In this document: piece by piece, positions 16,411-25,589 of the stretch
How positions within the stretch are numbered: position 1 is the first letter of the stretch
Layout: each line of letters begins with the position of its first letter
Source of the DNA: Streptomyces sp. Tu 3180
Lineage (GTDB): Bacteria; Actinomycetota; Actinomycetes; Streptomycetales; Streptomycetaceae
Assembly: GCF_009852415.1 (NCBI RefSeq)
Contig: NZ_WOXS01000002.1
Location: 124,001 to 188,000 of the forward strand
Direction: 5' to 3'
DNA length: 64,000 nt
Notes under the pieces: generated by a model
Seen by the model: the letters and a program-made list of their open reading frames with translations, nothing else
Told to the model about the DNA's origin: nothing
The model's database searches: none
Translations under genes and position numbers: made by a program

Positions 16411-18609
16411 CTAGGCGCGGCTGAGCTTGTTGTAGTTCTCCAGCACGTTGTAGAGCCCGATCAGCTCGCGGCCGTACTTCTCGGCCTTGTCGCCGGTGCC
16501 GTTGTAGCGGGCCAGCAGCTTCTGGCTGTCGGCCTGGCCGGTGGTGAGCGACGGGCGGGCGATGCCGAGCTGGTGCGCGTTGTAGATGGTCAGGTAGGCC
16601 ACCGAGGGGATGTTGTACTCGGGCTCCTGGAGGTTGTCCCACACCGCGCGGGTGTCCGAGCCGGTGAGCGGAGCGCCGTGGATGATGCCCTGGTCCATGC
16701 AGTAGTTGCGGGCGGCGATGGTCACCCAGGCGAAGATCTGCCCCCAGCCGGTGCTGCAGTCGTCCCTCACCCCGGCCTTCACCGCCTCGTCGGCAACCGC
16801 GTCGAGCGGGTTCAGTTTGCGCAGCTCCCACAGCACCGGTGCCTGGATGAGCGCCTTGCGCAGCTTCAGGGTCCTGGCCAGGTTGGTGAACAGCCAGTCG
16901 GCGTCCATGACCTTGTTGAACGCCTCTGTCGTGGAGATGATGTCGTACGTCACCCAGTCGTCGTCCACGGTCCAGCCCTCGCCACCGGTCTCCGGGACGC
17001 CGATCGACGTCAGATACGCCTGGACATCCTTGAGCGCCGCCGCCCGGTACGTCGCCTTGTCGAAGTCGACGTCGAGGTCGGAGTTGACCGGGACCCCGGG
17101 GTCGAAGTCGCCCTGTCCGGTATCCCGGCCGGAGGCGATGTTGTTGTCGATCTCGATGGCGCCGTCCCCGGAGCCGACCTTGATGGTGGCGATCTGGTCG
17201 AACGCCCAGTTGGTGGGCAGCGGGTAGCCGAGGTTGCCGGAGAACCCGGACGACATGTCGGAGACGAAGCCGGCGGAGGCGTATCCGGCGTCGGAGACAC
17301 GCTGACAGACGTTGCGCGGGCCGTAGACGCCGACGCCGTAGGCGGAGTTTTCGCCGATGGTGCGGTAGATGCCCCGGAAGTGCTTCAGGACGTAGTCGGT
17401 GATCTCGCCGTCCTGGGCGTCGTAGTCGACCGCGAAGTAGATGATCGTGCCCGGCTTGAAGCCGTGGATCTGGGCCCATTCGATGGCGTTCGTCGCGTCG
17501 ATGCAGCCCTGGGGGTAGCTGAAGTAGTCGGCCGAGCGGGACCAGGTCTGGTAGATCGGGAAGCAGCGCAGACCGTACTGCTTGATGGTCGCGAGCTCGC
17601 CGGGCTGGATCTGCTTTTCCGGCAGGCTGGTGCTGGACGGGTTGGACAGATAGCGGCCGATGTACTTGTAACCGGCGTCCTTCAGAGCCTGCGCGCGGGC
17701 CGGAGTGATCTTGGTGACGCCGTCGCAGGCGGTGCCCTTGCGGGTCTGGTCGCCGTAGGAGACGAGCAGGGACGCCCAGGTCTGGAAGTCGCCGACGCCC
17801 GTGACCGGGAGCTTGGCGAACGACTGGAAGGACTCCACGCCGGCCTTGACGTCACCGGTGAAGTTACCGAAGGGCACATTCCGCTTGTTCAGGATCATCG
17901 CCGCGGTGAACAGGGAGGCCCAGGTGCCGGTGGTGCCGACCGCGACCGTGTGGTTCTTCAGGCCGGACTGGGTGCCGGGGCCAAAGACGCCGTTGGCGGT
18001 GCCGTCTGCCATGCCCAGCTCGTACTGGATTGCAAAAAGCATGGACTTGGCGACGTCGCGGGAGTGATGGCCGTCGCACGGGATCAGGTAGAAGTCCCTG
18101 CGGCCCACGTAACGCCTGTTGAGCCACTGCTGGATCGAACGGATCTCGTCGGAGCCGTTACTGACGGTGACGTAGGCGTCCATGTTGAGCAGGCCTTTGA
18201 CGACCTTCGGTTCCAGGGAGCTGCCCGCGTAGACGGTGTCGACACCCATGTTGGCCTTCAGCTTGGCCACCGCGTCCTTGACGCGCCCATTGTAGATGCC
18301 GTCGATCTCACCGCCGTCGTAACCCTTGCAGTACAGGGCCGACTGCAGGATGCGGCAGAAGTTCGCCGACGGCACCGTGGAGTCGTTTAGCTTCGGGTAC
18401 TTCGACTGGAGCGTGGACAGTGTGGTCGGCCCGAAGGAATCCGAGAGGCTGGTGATACCCATCTCGTACTGCAACGCCCGGGTCAGGGCGTACATGACGG
18501 GCCAGCCGGTCTTGCCGTCCTCGGCGAGCTTGGATATCCCCAGCGCCGCGCCGTTGTTGTAGGTCAGATTGATAAATCTCTGTGCCCTGAGCACCATTTC
18601 GTCGGCCAT
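16411..18609 (-). CDS. DUF1906 (Rv2525c-like) glycoside-hydrolase-like protein
   Basis: 732 aa. Residues 1-290 are helical repeats resembling peptidoglycan-binding modules (EIDGIYNGRVKDAVAKLKAN; GVFGPGTQSGLKNHTVAVG; a third at GVESFQSFAKLPVTGVGDFQ). Residues 295-510 form the DUF1906 TIM-barrel-like domain: CDGVTKITPARAQALKDAGY, YIGRYLSN, IIYFAVDYDAQDGEI, GVGVYGP, and DQIATIKVG. The last 200 residues are helical and unassigned. The family is linked to cell-wall remodelling. No signal peptide is visible at MADEMVLRAQRF, odd for such a protein. It heads a four-gene minus-strand cluster. Confidence 0.85.
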   Translation of the reverse strand: MADEMVLRAQRFINLTYNNGAALGISKLAEDGKTGWPVMYALTRALQYEMGITSLSDSFGPTTLSTLQSKYPKLNDSTVPSANFCRILQSALYCKGYDGGEIDGIYNGRVKDAVAKLKANMGVDTVYAGSSLEPKVVKGLLNMDAYVTVSNGSDEIRSIQQWLNRRYVGRRDFYLIPCDGHHSRDVAKSMLFAIQYELGMADGTANGVFGPGTQSGLKNHTVAVGTTGTWASLFTAAMILNKRNVPFGNFTGDVKAGVESFQSFAKLPVTGVGDFQTWASLLVSYGDQTRKGTACDGVTKITPARAQALKDAGYKYIGRYLSNPSSTSLPEKQIQPGELATIKQYGLRCFPIYQTWSRSADYFSYPQGCIDATNAIEWAQIHGFKPGTIIYFAVDYDAQDGEITDYVLKHFRGIYRTIGENSAYGVGVYGPRNVCQRVSDAGYASAGFVSDMSSGFSGNLGYPLPTNWAFDQIATIKVGSGDGAIEIDNNIASGRDTGQGDFDPGVPVNSDLDVDFDKATYRAAALKDVQAYLTSIGVPETGGEGWTVDDDWVTYDIISTTEAFNKVMDADWLFTNLARTLKLRKALIQAPVLWELRKLNPLDAVADEAVKAGVRDDCSTGWGQIFAWVTIAARNYCMDQGIIHGAPLTGSDTRAVWDNLQEPEYNIPSVAYLTIYNAHQLGIARPSLTTGQADSQKLLARYNGTGDKAEKYGRELIGLYNVLENYNKLSRA

Positions 18610-19011
18610 GCCGAAGCAACTCCCCGTTGATCTACGCGTCCCCTGGCAGACCGGTCAAGCCGGTCACGCGGCGATCACTCTAGGCGGGACCTCACGGACC
18701 AAGGCAAGACCGACAGGGAAACGTGGCTGAATGATCATGGCATGACAAAACGCATGGTTGAGACGACAACTGAGTGCCGCACCCAGGTATTTCCTGTGTG
18801 ACGGAAGTGAAAAGAGGGACCAGGGCGACAGCGGCGACCAACGCCTATTGGCCGAATCTCACCCGCCGGACATGACGCCCGCCGCCGCCCCGGACAACCG
18901 CCCACCCGTCCCGGCGGCCTTCGCCGAGGCGGGACCGCCTCCGGGGCTGCGTCCTGGGCCGGCCGCCAGTTCGCCACCCACCCGGACGGGCCCTCGCCTC
19001 CCCAACAGACG
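18610..19011. other. Intergenic region upstream of the DUF1906 gene
   Basis: Holds the promoter side of the DUF1906 operon. No gene, no terminator-like hairpin and no repeat were recognised. Confidence 0.4.
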
Positions 19012-19988
19012 TCACTCGAAACGGCCACTCCCAGAGCGCCCCCGCCGGACGGCGAACACCGCCGACGTCAGGCCGAGTACACCCACCACCAGCCCCACGA
19101 CCCCAAGGCCACGCGCGGTGGAATCGCTCGCCGCAGCCGAGGACGACAAGCCGGAAGAGGTTGCCCAGCACCACGCCGGGGTCGTGCGGGTGGGGAACGG
19201 CGAACCCCGGTGGCCGCCGACGAGCAGGCGCGGCGCCAAGGACCAGCCTTGGGCGTCGTCGCTCCCGCCACGAGCGGTACGCACCGCCAGCCGGACCGGT
19301 CGGCTCCGGTGAGACCGGGCCAGCCGGGCACTGCCCTGCTGCCAGGCCAGCGGGATGCCGGAGCAGCCCCAGCGTGCGCCGAGCAGGGCGCCCACGATCG
19401 CCGCGACGGTGTCGGTGTCCGTCCCGGCCCATACCGCCGCCCCCAGGGCGAGGCCGAAGTGCCGCGCGGGGAAGCTGTTCTCGGCGAGGTTCAGTTTCGG
19501 GACGGCGGTGCGGGTGATCGCCGACCAGGCGGCCTGGAGCGCGTGGACGACCCAGCCGTTGTGGGCGACGTGGTGCGGTGGCTCGGCCTCCGCCTCGTCC
19601 AACAACCGCGCCCACACCTCCCAGCGGTCGGCAGGGAGCAGGTCCAGGCCGGCACGCACGCCCTCGAAGGTCCCGTGCAGCACCGCGGTGCGGATGCCGG
19701 AGCACCACAGCACGCAGGCGTCGGCGCAGTCGAGGTCCGGATGGATGAGCGCGCTGACGGCGGTGGCGGCCTGGGCCATCTCGGCGGCATCTCCAAAATG
19801 CCCCAGGGCGACAACGCCGATGCGCATCAACGAGCGGTTCCCTGCACTGCGGTCGTTGCCGACAGCGAAGAGGTGGGCCGCGTCGAGCACCGCCGCGCCC
19901 GGCGTTCCGGGGTGCCGCGGGCGGCGCCCAGTACGGCGCGGGTCTGGGGGCCGACGTCGCTGGCGCCGCCGCGCAGCCAGCCCTGAAG
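19012..19988 (-). pseudogene. ADP-ribosylglycohydrolase fragment with aberrant C-terminus
   Basis: The family core is clear: ASDVGPQTRAVL, then NRSLMRIGVVALGHFGD, SALIHPDLDCADACVLW and the dinuclear-metal block GAAVWAGTDTDTVAAIVGAL plus GARWG. The true N-terminus is absent because the frame runs straight into IS copy 2 at 19992. A frameshift near 19900 separates the ASDVGPQTR segment from AVLDAAHLFAV. The C-terminal part is replaced by unrelated sequence ending in a transmembrane helix (LGVVGLVVGVLGLTSAVFAV and RRGR), as in membrane-anchored surface proteins. This is a broken chimera. Confidence 0.65.
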
Positions 19989-19991
19989 TTA

Positions 19992-20854
19992 GACCGTGTC
20001 CTACATGGTCAGTTGGTCGTTGGACTGGTCATGGGGAGTGGGCGGTGGGGATGGATCGTGCCGGATGGCCTGTGGGAGATCGCCAGGCCACTGCTGCCGC
20101 CGGCGCGGGTGCGTCCGCAGGGCGGCGGGGTCGCGAACATCGATGACGAGGCGGTGTTCGCCGCGATCATCTATGTGCTGGTCAGTGGCTGTGCCTGGCG
20201 GGCGTTGCCGCCGTGCTTTGGGGCATCGGAGTCGACCGTGCACCGCCGGTTTCTCATCTGGTCCCGGGCCGGTGTGTGGGGACGACTGCACCAGAAGGTG
20301 CTCGAGCTCCTGGACGGCCAGAACCTCGTCGACCTGTCGCGCGCTGTCCTCGACTCCGCTCACGTCCGCGCTAAAAAAGGGGCGAACACACAGGTCCGAG
20401 CCCCGTGGACCGGGGTAAGCCGGGTTCCAAGATGCACGTCTTGTCCGACGCGAACGGACTGCCCCTACGCGTCGGACTCTCCGCGGCCAACACCCACGAC
20501 AGCCTCGCCCTGAAGCCGATGCTGTCCCACTTCCACATGGGACACGAATCCCACGCGACCGATTCCAAGCCTGGGCGTCTCCACGCGGACAAGGCATACG
20601 ACATCCCTCACCTGCGGCGATGGCTATGGGGCAAGCACATCGGCGTCCGCATCGCCCGCAAAGGCATCGACTCCAGCGAGCGACTCGGCCGACGCAGATG
20701 GGTCATCGAACGCACCATGTCCTGGCTGACCGGCTACCGCCGACTCAACCACCGCTACGAACGACGCCCCCGCAACTACCTGGCCTTTCTCGGACTGGCA
20801 GCCGCGCTCTGCTGCTACAAACGGCTCCTCAACCTGACCATGTAGGACACGGTC
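19992..20854 (+). mobile_element. IS5-family insertion sequence, copy 2 of 3
   Basis: 863 bp with perfect inverted repeats starting GACCGTGTCCTACATGGTCA, opposite orientation to copies 1 and 3. Both transposase frames are identical in translation to those of copy 3. Left flank TTA (19989-19991), right flank TAA (20855-20857), so no simple 3-bp duplication. The flanks fit those of copy 3 if the DNA between the two copies has been inverted. Confidence 0.95.
20031..20845 (+). CDS. IS5-family transposase, orfA/orfB (copy 2)
   Basis: Same two-frame DDE transposase as copy 1, starting at ATG 20031 (MGSGRWGWIVPDGL). The -1 slippage site A6G4 is at 20373-20382. It differs from copy 1 by Glu for Lys in the GASESTVHRR helix. 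Confidence 0.85.
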
Positions 20855-21039
20855 TAAGGGCGGGTTTTCCGGCGAGCCAGTACGGAAAGGGTCGCCAGAA
20901 TGACTCCGCATGCTGCGCCGACTGCTCCGAACACGATCGATGGCGAGTCCCCTTTGACAGCTCCAGCGACACACCCGCACAGTCCTCCTGCAATCAAAAC
21001 CACAGAGAAGATCAGCGTCTTCTTTACTGCCTCATTCAC
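20854..21039 (-). CDS. Tiny two-helix membrane protein downstream of RHS, candidate immunity protein
   Basis: 61 aa from GTG 21039 (AAAGGGAAAT upstream). Two hydrophobic segments, TLIFSVVLIAGGLCGCVAGA (residues 8-27) and IVFGAVGAACGVILATLSVL (35-54), ending RRKTRP. It lies 116 bp downstream of the RHS stop, the place where immunity genes for polymorphic toxins sit. The TAG stop is formed by two host bases and the last base of IS copy 2, so the C-terminus may have been shortened by the insertion. The immunity role is inference. Confidence 0.6.
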   Translation of the reverse strand: MNEAVKKTLIFSVVLIAGGLCGCVAGAVKGDSPSIVFGAVGAACGVILATLSVLARRKTRP

Positions 21040-21096
21040 CTATTTCCCTTTCGGTTGCATTCATCGCAGCGCCGCCTCGCGTGAGCTGAACAAGAA

Positions 21097-21131
21097 TTGT
21101 TGGGCCAGGGACCTATCCCCTGACCCAACAA
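21097..21131. terminator. Hairpin between RHS and the small membrane gene
   Basis: TTGTTGGG-C-CAGGG, a 6-nt loop, then CCCTG-A-CCCAACAA: 13 paired bases with one mismatch, followed on the minus strand by a short T-containing stretch. It fits a terminator or attenuator of the RHS transcript, limiting read-through into the 61-aa gene. Confidence 0.6.
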
Positions 21132-21155
21132 CACCTCTAGCTCAACGACACTGTG

Positions 21156-24100
21156 TTACCCGTAGTGGAGGATGTCCGTGTTGTTGTACCCGGCGACTGC
21201 TCCAACCGCGCAGCTGCCTACAACAGCGGCAGTAGCGCCTACAGCCGCCCCGACTCCTGCTCCGGCCGCACCGCCGACGGCGCTGGCGTAGGCGATGACT
21301 CCGGTGTCAGCTGCAATTCCGACGGCGCCGATGCACCCTACGGCTGCTCCCACCCAGTCGTTCGCGCTATCAAGAGCACCCGACACGCTGTCCAGGAACC
21401 CCAGTCCCGTGGGGTCCGTCCGGTTGATGGGGTCGCCACCGGCATAGAGGTAGGGGTTGGTTTCCTGCCCCGACGGGTCGGGTTGGGTGAAGCGGCCCGA
21501 GGTGGGGTCGTAGTAGCGGTGGCCCATCTTGTACAGGCCGGTCGGGTCGGCATAGGCACCCGCGTAGCGGTACGGCTGGGCCACAGCCTCGGTCGGTGAT
21601 GTGCGCGGGAGGCCGGTGGGGCCGTAGGCGTAGATGTGGGTGCGCTTGCCGGTGCTGTCGGCGAGGCCGAGGATGTTGCCGGTGGCGTCGGTGAGGTAGT
21701 AGTAGGACTTCCCCCCAGTCGTCATGGAATTCAGCGTGCCCGCCGGTTCGCGAATGAATCCGGTGTCGACGCCGTTCGTGGTCGTGGACGCCAGGCCGAG
21801 CGCCGTGTGGTGGAACCAGGTCGAGCCGAGCTTGGTGCGCTCCGCGTTGTCCGTGCCGGCGTGGACCAGGTCGTAGGACTTGCCGCCGGCAGTGATGGCG
21901 GAGAGCTGGCTGTAATCCGTCCACGTTTCGTTCGTGCGGGGGGTGTTGTCGGCTGCGGCGGTCTCGTTGCCGAGCTTGTCGTAGGACCAGCCGGCCGTGG
22001 AGCCGTTCTTGCCGGTCAGCTCGCTCGCGTCGTCGTAGGTGTAAGTGGTGCCGCCGGGGCAGGCATTCTTGCTGCCGTCGCGGCTGGTGAGGTTGCCGGC
22101 CTTATCGAAGCAGTACAGCCACGACGCCTTGCGCGTGCCGGCAGAGTCGGCTTCCAGGGCGTAACGGAGGCGGTCCTGGGAGTCGTAATCGTAGGTGGTC
22201 TTGTACTTGGTGAGGTTGTCGGTGCGGGTGCGGATCTTGGTGGTGTCCTTGCCCGCGGTGTTCTTGTAGTCGTAGGCCAGGTCGATCAGCGTGGTCGTAC
22301 CCGAGGTGGTCTTGATGGCCTCGGGGCGGCCGTTGTCGTCGATCGTCACCGACTGGGTGGTACCGCCGGGGTAAACGGTCTTGGTGCGCTTGTCGTTGTC
22401 GTCGTAGTCGAAGTCGGTCTTCCTGCCGTCCGGCGCCGTCAGGTAGTCCAGGCGGCCAGCCGCGTCCCAGGTGTAGTCCGTGGTGCCGGTCGGGTCAGTG
22501 TAGTAGTCGACCTCGCCGCCCGGGGTGTAGGCCAGCGCCGTCTGGGCGCCGTTCTGCAGCGTGCGGACGCTTTCACGGTTGAGCTCGTCGTAGATCCAGC
22601 CCGTGCTGCCGGAGGCATCCGTGCGGGTCCTGACGTTGCCGTCGCCGTCGTAGGAGTAGGTGACCATGGCGTTGGTGGAGGACACCTTCGTCACGCGGTC
22701 ACGGTTGTCGTAGACGTAGACCGTCTTGATGCCGCGTCCGTCGGTGACGGTCTCCACCCGGCCGAGCGCGTCGTAGGTGTACTCCGTCTTGCCCGGCGGC
22801 GCCGGCGGCGTGACCGTCTTGAGGTTGCCCTTGGTGTCGTACTCGAAGGAGGTGACCTTGCCGTTGCCGTCCTTGGCGGTGCAGCGCTGACCCTCGAAAC
22901 CGCCGCAGGTCGGGGTGTCCTCGTTGTAGGTGTACTCGCGGATGCCACCGGCCGTACCCGAGGTGGTCACCGACATCGTGTTGCCGTTGGTGTCGTACTT
23001 GAAGGTGTCCTTGCGGCCGTCCGCGGTGGTGAAGTCGTTGGGCAGGTCGGTGCCGGCGACGGTCTGGTACGCCGTCACGGACGCCGTCGCGCCGAGCGGA
23101 AGCTTCTGCGAGAGGGCGTTGTTGCGGCCGTCCCAGCCGTAGGTCGTGGTGTTGCCGCCGGTGCCGTCCGCGCCCGTGCCCATCGCGTCGATCGCACTCT
23201 GCAGCAGGTGGTTGGTGTACTTGGCGTGGCGGGAGTGACCCAGCGGGTCAGTGACCTTGGTGACCTCGCCGTCCGCGTTGTGCACGTACTGCGTCGCGTC
23301 GCCGTCGGGGTCGGTCACCGTCGTGGTGCCCGCGTCGGAGGGGGTGGCCGCCGTGTAGTCGTAGCGCCAGGTCGGACCGGTGTGGCCGCTGCCCGTCACC
23401 TCGGTGGCGCGCTGCATGGACCTGACGCGGTTGTGGGCGTCGTAGGTGAACAGCGTGACGGTGCCCTCGGGCGTGGTCACCTTCGTCAGGCGGCGTGAGG
23501 AGTCGTACGCGTAGACGGTGGCCTTGCCGTCGGTGTCGGTGACCTTCGCCAGGTTGCCCGCCGGGTCCAGGTCGAACACGGCCGTGCGGCCCGTGTGATC
23601 CTTGGCCTGCCACTGGCTGGCGTCCGTCTTCACCAGGTCGATCCAGCGGCCCGAGCGGGTCTCGGTCAGCTTGAATCCCTTGTGCTCGCCGGTCTCGTCG
23701 TGCTGGTCGACGGTGATCGTGCCGTCGTTCTTGTCCGTGACCTTCGTCAGCGTGCCGTGCTCGTCGTAGGTGTCCTTCGTGCCCGACTTGCGGTCGGTCA
23801 GGGTGTAGGTGCCGTCCGCGTTCTTCCTCAGGTCCTTGGAGTAGCCCGTCGGCGTGGTGTAGCCGCCGGTGGACGTCTCCTTGAACCGCACGGCGTCGCC
23901 AGTGGCGTCGTAGATGATCACTTCCCCGTCACCGAACTGGAGGTAGCGCTCATACGTCTGCCACCAGCGCTGCGACACCTTCCCCCACGGAGCCTCAAGG
24001 GAGTTGTAGGTGCGGGTGAGCTGCAGTTTCTGCCCGACGCCGGCGATGTCGAAGTCTGTCGCGGCGAGCATCAGGTTGCCGTTGGAGAGATTCACCCGCG

Positions 24101-24515
24101 CCACCAGGGCGTCGTTCAGGCGGGTGTCCAGGACGCGGTGCCAGGGCACCTCACCCTGGCCCTCGGGCACGTACGTCGTCTCCGCCGCCTCGGCGACGGC
24201 GGCCGTACGGGCGGCTTCGGTGGTGCCGGCGGTGCGAGCCTGCTGCGCCGCCCGCCAGGCCCGCACCTCGGCCGACGGCTGCTCTTCCGCCTCCGACGCC
24301 GGAGGCCTAGTCACCCCGGCCGGCGTGGCCGGGGCCTCGACCTTGGTCGGCTTGGTCCACGGGCTCTCCGGCTCCGACAGCTCCGGCTTCGGCGTCGCCG
24401 CCAGGCCAGGTGCCGCCGCGACCACCAGCGCGGCGGTGGTGATCGCTGTGACAAGGGCGGTTCTGTGTGATCTCCGGGCACGCCGAGACGGCATGCGCAC
24501 AGCACGCGAATGCAT
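21156..24515 (-). CDS. Secreted RHS/YD-repeat protein with hydrophobic C-terminal domain
   Basis: 1119 aa from ATG 24515 with GGGGGAAG upstream. N-terminal Sec signal (basic start, then ALVTAITTAALVVAAAPGLA). Residues 100-190 lead into an RHS shell: LTRTYNSLEAPWG, then more than 20 YD-type repeats (e.g. YDALGRVETVTDGRG, YDELNRESVR). The conserved core end is RYYDPTSGRFTQPDPSGQE with NPYLYAGGDPINRTDPTG, after which polymorphic toxins carry the variable toxin. Here the tail is 82 residues, rich in Gly/Ala and hydrophobic (VGAAVGCIGAVGIAADTG, GVGAAVGATAAVVG), ending YNNTDILHYG. It looks membrane-active rather than enzymatic. Confidence 0.9.
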   Translation of the reverse strand: MHSRAVRMPSRRARRSHRTALVTAITTAALVVAAAPGLAATPKPELSEPESPWTKPTKVEAPATPAGVTRPPASEAEEQPSAEVRAWRAAQQARTAGTTEAARTAAVAEAAETTYVPEGQGEVPWHRVLDTRLNDALVARVNLSNGNLMLAATDFDIAGVGQKLQLTRTYNSLEAPWGKVSQRWWQTYERYLQFGDGEVIIYDATGDAVRFKETSTGGYTTPTGYSKDLRKNADGTYTLTDRKSGTKDTYDEHGTLTKVTDKNDGTITVDQHDETGEHKGFKLTETRSGRWIDLVKTDASQWQAKDHTGRTAVFDLDPAGNLAKVTDTDGKATVYAYDSSRRLTKVTTPEGTVTLFTYDAHNRVRSMQRATEVTGSGHTGPTWRYDYTAATPSDAGTTTVTDPDGDATQYVHNADGEVTKVTDPLGHSRHAKYTNHLLQSAIDAMGTGADGTGGNTTTYGWDGRNNALSQKLPLGATASVTAYQTVAGTDLPNDFTTADGRKDTFKYDTNGNTMSVTTSGTAGGIREYTYNEDTPTCGGFEGQRCTAKDGNGKVTSFEYDTKGNLKTVTPPAPPGKTEYTYDALGRVETVTDGRGIKTVYVYDNRDRVTKVSSTNAMVTYSYDGDGNVRTRTDASGSTGWIYDELNRESVRTLQNGAQTALAYTPGGEVDYYTDPTGTTDYTWDAAGRLDYLTAPDGRKTDFDYDDNDKRTKTVYPGGTTQSVTIDDNGRPEAIKTTSGTTTLIDLAYDYKNTAGKDTTKIRTRTDNLTKYKTTYDYDSQDRLRYALEADSAGTRKASWLYCFDKAGNLTSRDGSKNACPGGTTYTYDDASELTGKNGSTAGWSYDKLGNETAAADNTPRTNETWTDYSQLSAITAGGKSYDLVHAGTDNAERTKLGSTWFHHTALGLASTTTNGVDTGFIREPAGTLNSMTTGGKSYYYLTDATGNILGLADSTGKRTHIYAYGPTGLPRTSPTEAVAQPYRYAGAYADPTGLYKMGHRYYDPTSGRFTQPDPSGQETNPYLYAGGDPINRTDPTGLGFLDSVSGALDSANDWVGAAVGCIGAVGIAADTGVIAYASAVGGAAGAGVGAAVGATAAVVGSCAVGAVAGYNNTDILHYG

Positions 24516-25044
24516 CAGCTTCCCCCCACAGGAAGTCAGACAGGATGAGACAGACAGTCAGAAGCGGCAACACCAGTGGTCACTGCTGCCACACAATCTG
24601 TCACATCACGCACACAAACCGGCGCACCGTGCCCTCGAACCCATGATCCATACGGGCCGGAATCGGCCTCGCCGCTTCCAGGCGGCATGGGAGGTATTGC
24701 CTGGCTATGCCCCCGCGGTTCTTGGCGGAATTATCCGTTCTGTTATCCACCTCCTTCTCCGCGTCGATCGAAATAGGTGGCCTTCGAACTAATTCGGGGC
24801 CGTCACCGTCTTCAGGCGCCGATTTCAGGTCAAGTCCAGGACATGGCAGGCACCCGGGCGGACAGCGCTTGCCGTGTCCAGTTGCGGTTTCGACGGCGAA
24901 CGCCTGGCCGCAAGTTGTCTCGGAGTCCGCGCCCGCCGCACGAGCGTTCTACGGAACCCCTTTCACCTCGTACACACTTGCGGCATTCGGTCCGTCCAGC
25001 CGCACCGGCACCCCGCACCGACCTCCGTGAAGGACTCCCCCGCC
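24516..25044. other. Divergent intergenic region upstream of RHS
   Basis: About 530 bp without a credible gene, with several short AT-rich tracts. It should contain the promoter of the RHS gene and of the small membrane gene at 25045. No repeat or palindrome stood out. Confidence 0.4.
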
Positions 25045-25350
25045 ATGAGCGAACCGGGCAGAGCCCTGCCCTCCCGCCCCTCCCCCCTCCAGCACCAGCA
25101 CCGCACGCGGCGACTTTCCCGCGCCGTTCACCGCGTCGGATGCCTCCTGTGCTGGAACCTGGCCGCCGCCATGACCACCGCCGGCACCGACCTCCTCCTC
25201 AACCCGCGAACCCACTGGTGGAACAGGATCTGGCCGCTGCCCTGGTACCTCACCTGCGCCTGCGCCCTCGCCTGGGCGGCCCTTCGCGCCCGCGAGAAAA
25301 CCACCCGCCAACAACCCGACGACAACCCCTCCCCCGGCGAATTCCAGTAA
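25045..25350 (+). CDS. Small membrane protein, two helices
   Basis: 101 aa from ATG 25045. A basic, proline-rich N-terminus is followed by CLLCWNLAAAMTTAGTDLLL and LPWYLTCACALAWAALRA, two likely transmembrane helices, and a charged tail. No family recognised. It is divergent from the RHS gene. Confidence 0.55.
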   Translation: MSEPGRALPSRPSPLQHQHRTRRLSRAVHRVGCLLCWNLAAAMTTAGTDLLLNPRTHWWNRIWPLPWYLTCACALAWAALRAREKTTRQQPDDNPSPGEFQ

Positions 25351-25589
25351 GCCGCCTGACCAAGCTGACGGCCGCGGAGTCGCAGACCTGCGGGCCGTGC
25401 CCGGCCGAGCCGGGCCTGCCGGAGGCGATCCGGCGCGGGATCCCCCGTCTCCGGGACCGACGTGCTGGAAATCCGCGCCCCCTCCCCCGCTCGCAGGGAG
25501 CCGGAAGGAGGCGCGGCGGAGCCGGCGCCTGGCCTTGCTGCAGACGGCGCCCCCGGGGCACGCGGCCGCGCACAACCTGCGTACGGTCA

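Noticed and set aside
16012..18390. A very long plus-strand open frame (about 790 codons) opposite the DUF1906 gene
   Set aside because: It is the mirror frame of a high-GC gene; its product is a low-complexity Val/Gly/Asp/Arg string with no domain, while the minus-strand frame has clear DUF1906 motifs.
21636..23498. 620-codon plus-strand open frame
   Set aside because: Antisense of the RHS repeats; its periodic Val/Gly pattern merely mirrors the YD repeats.
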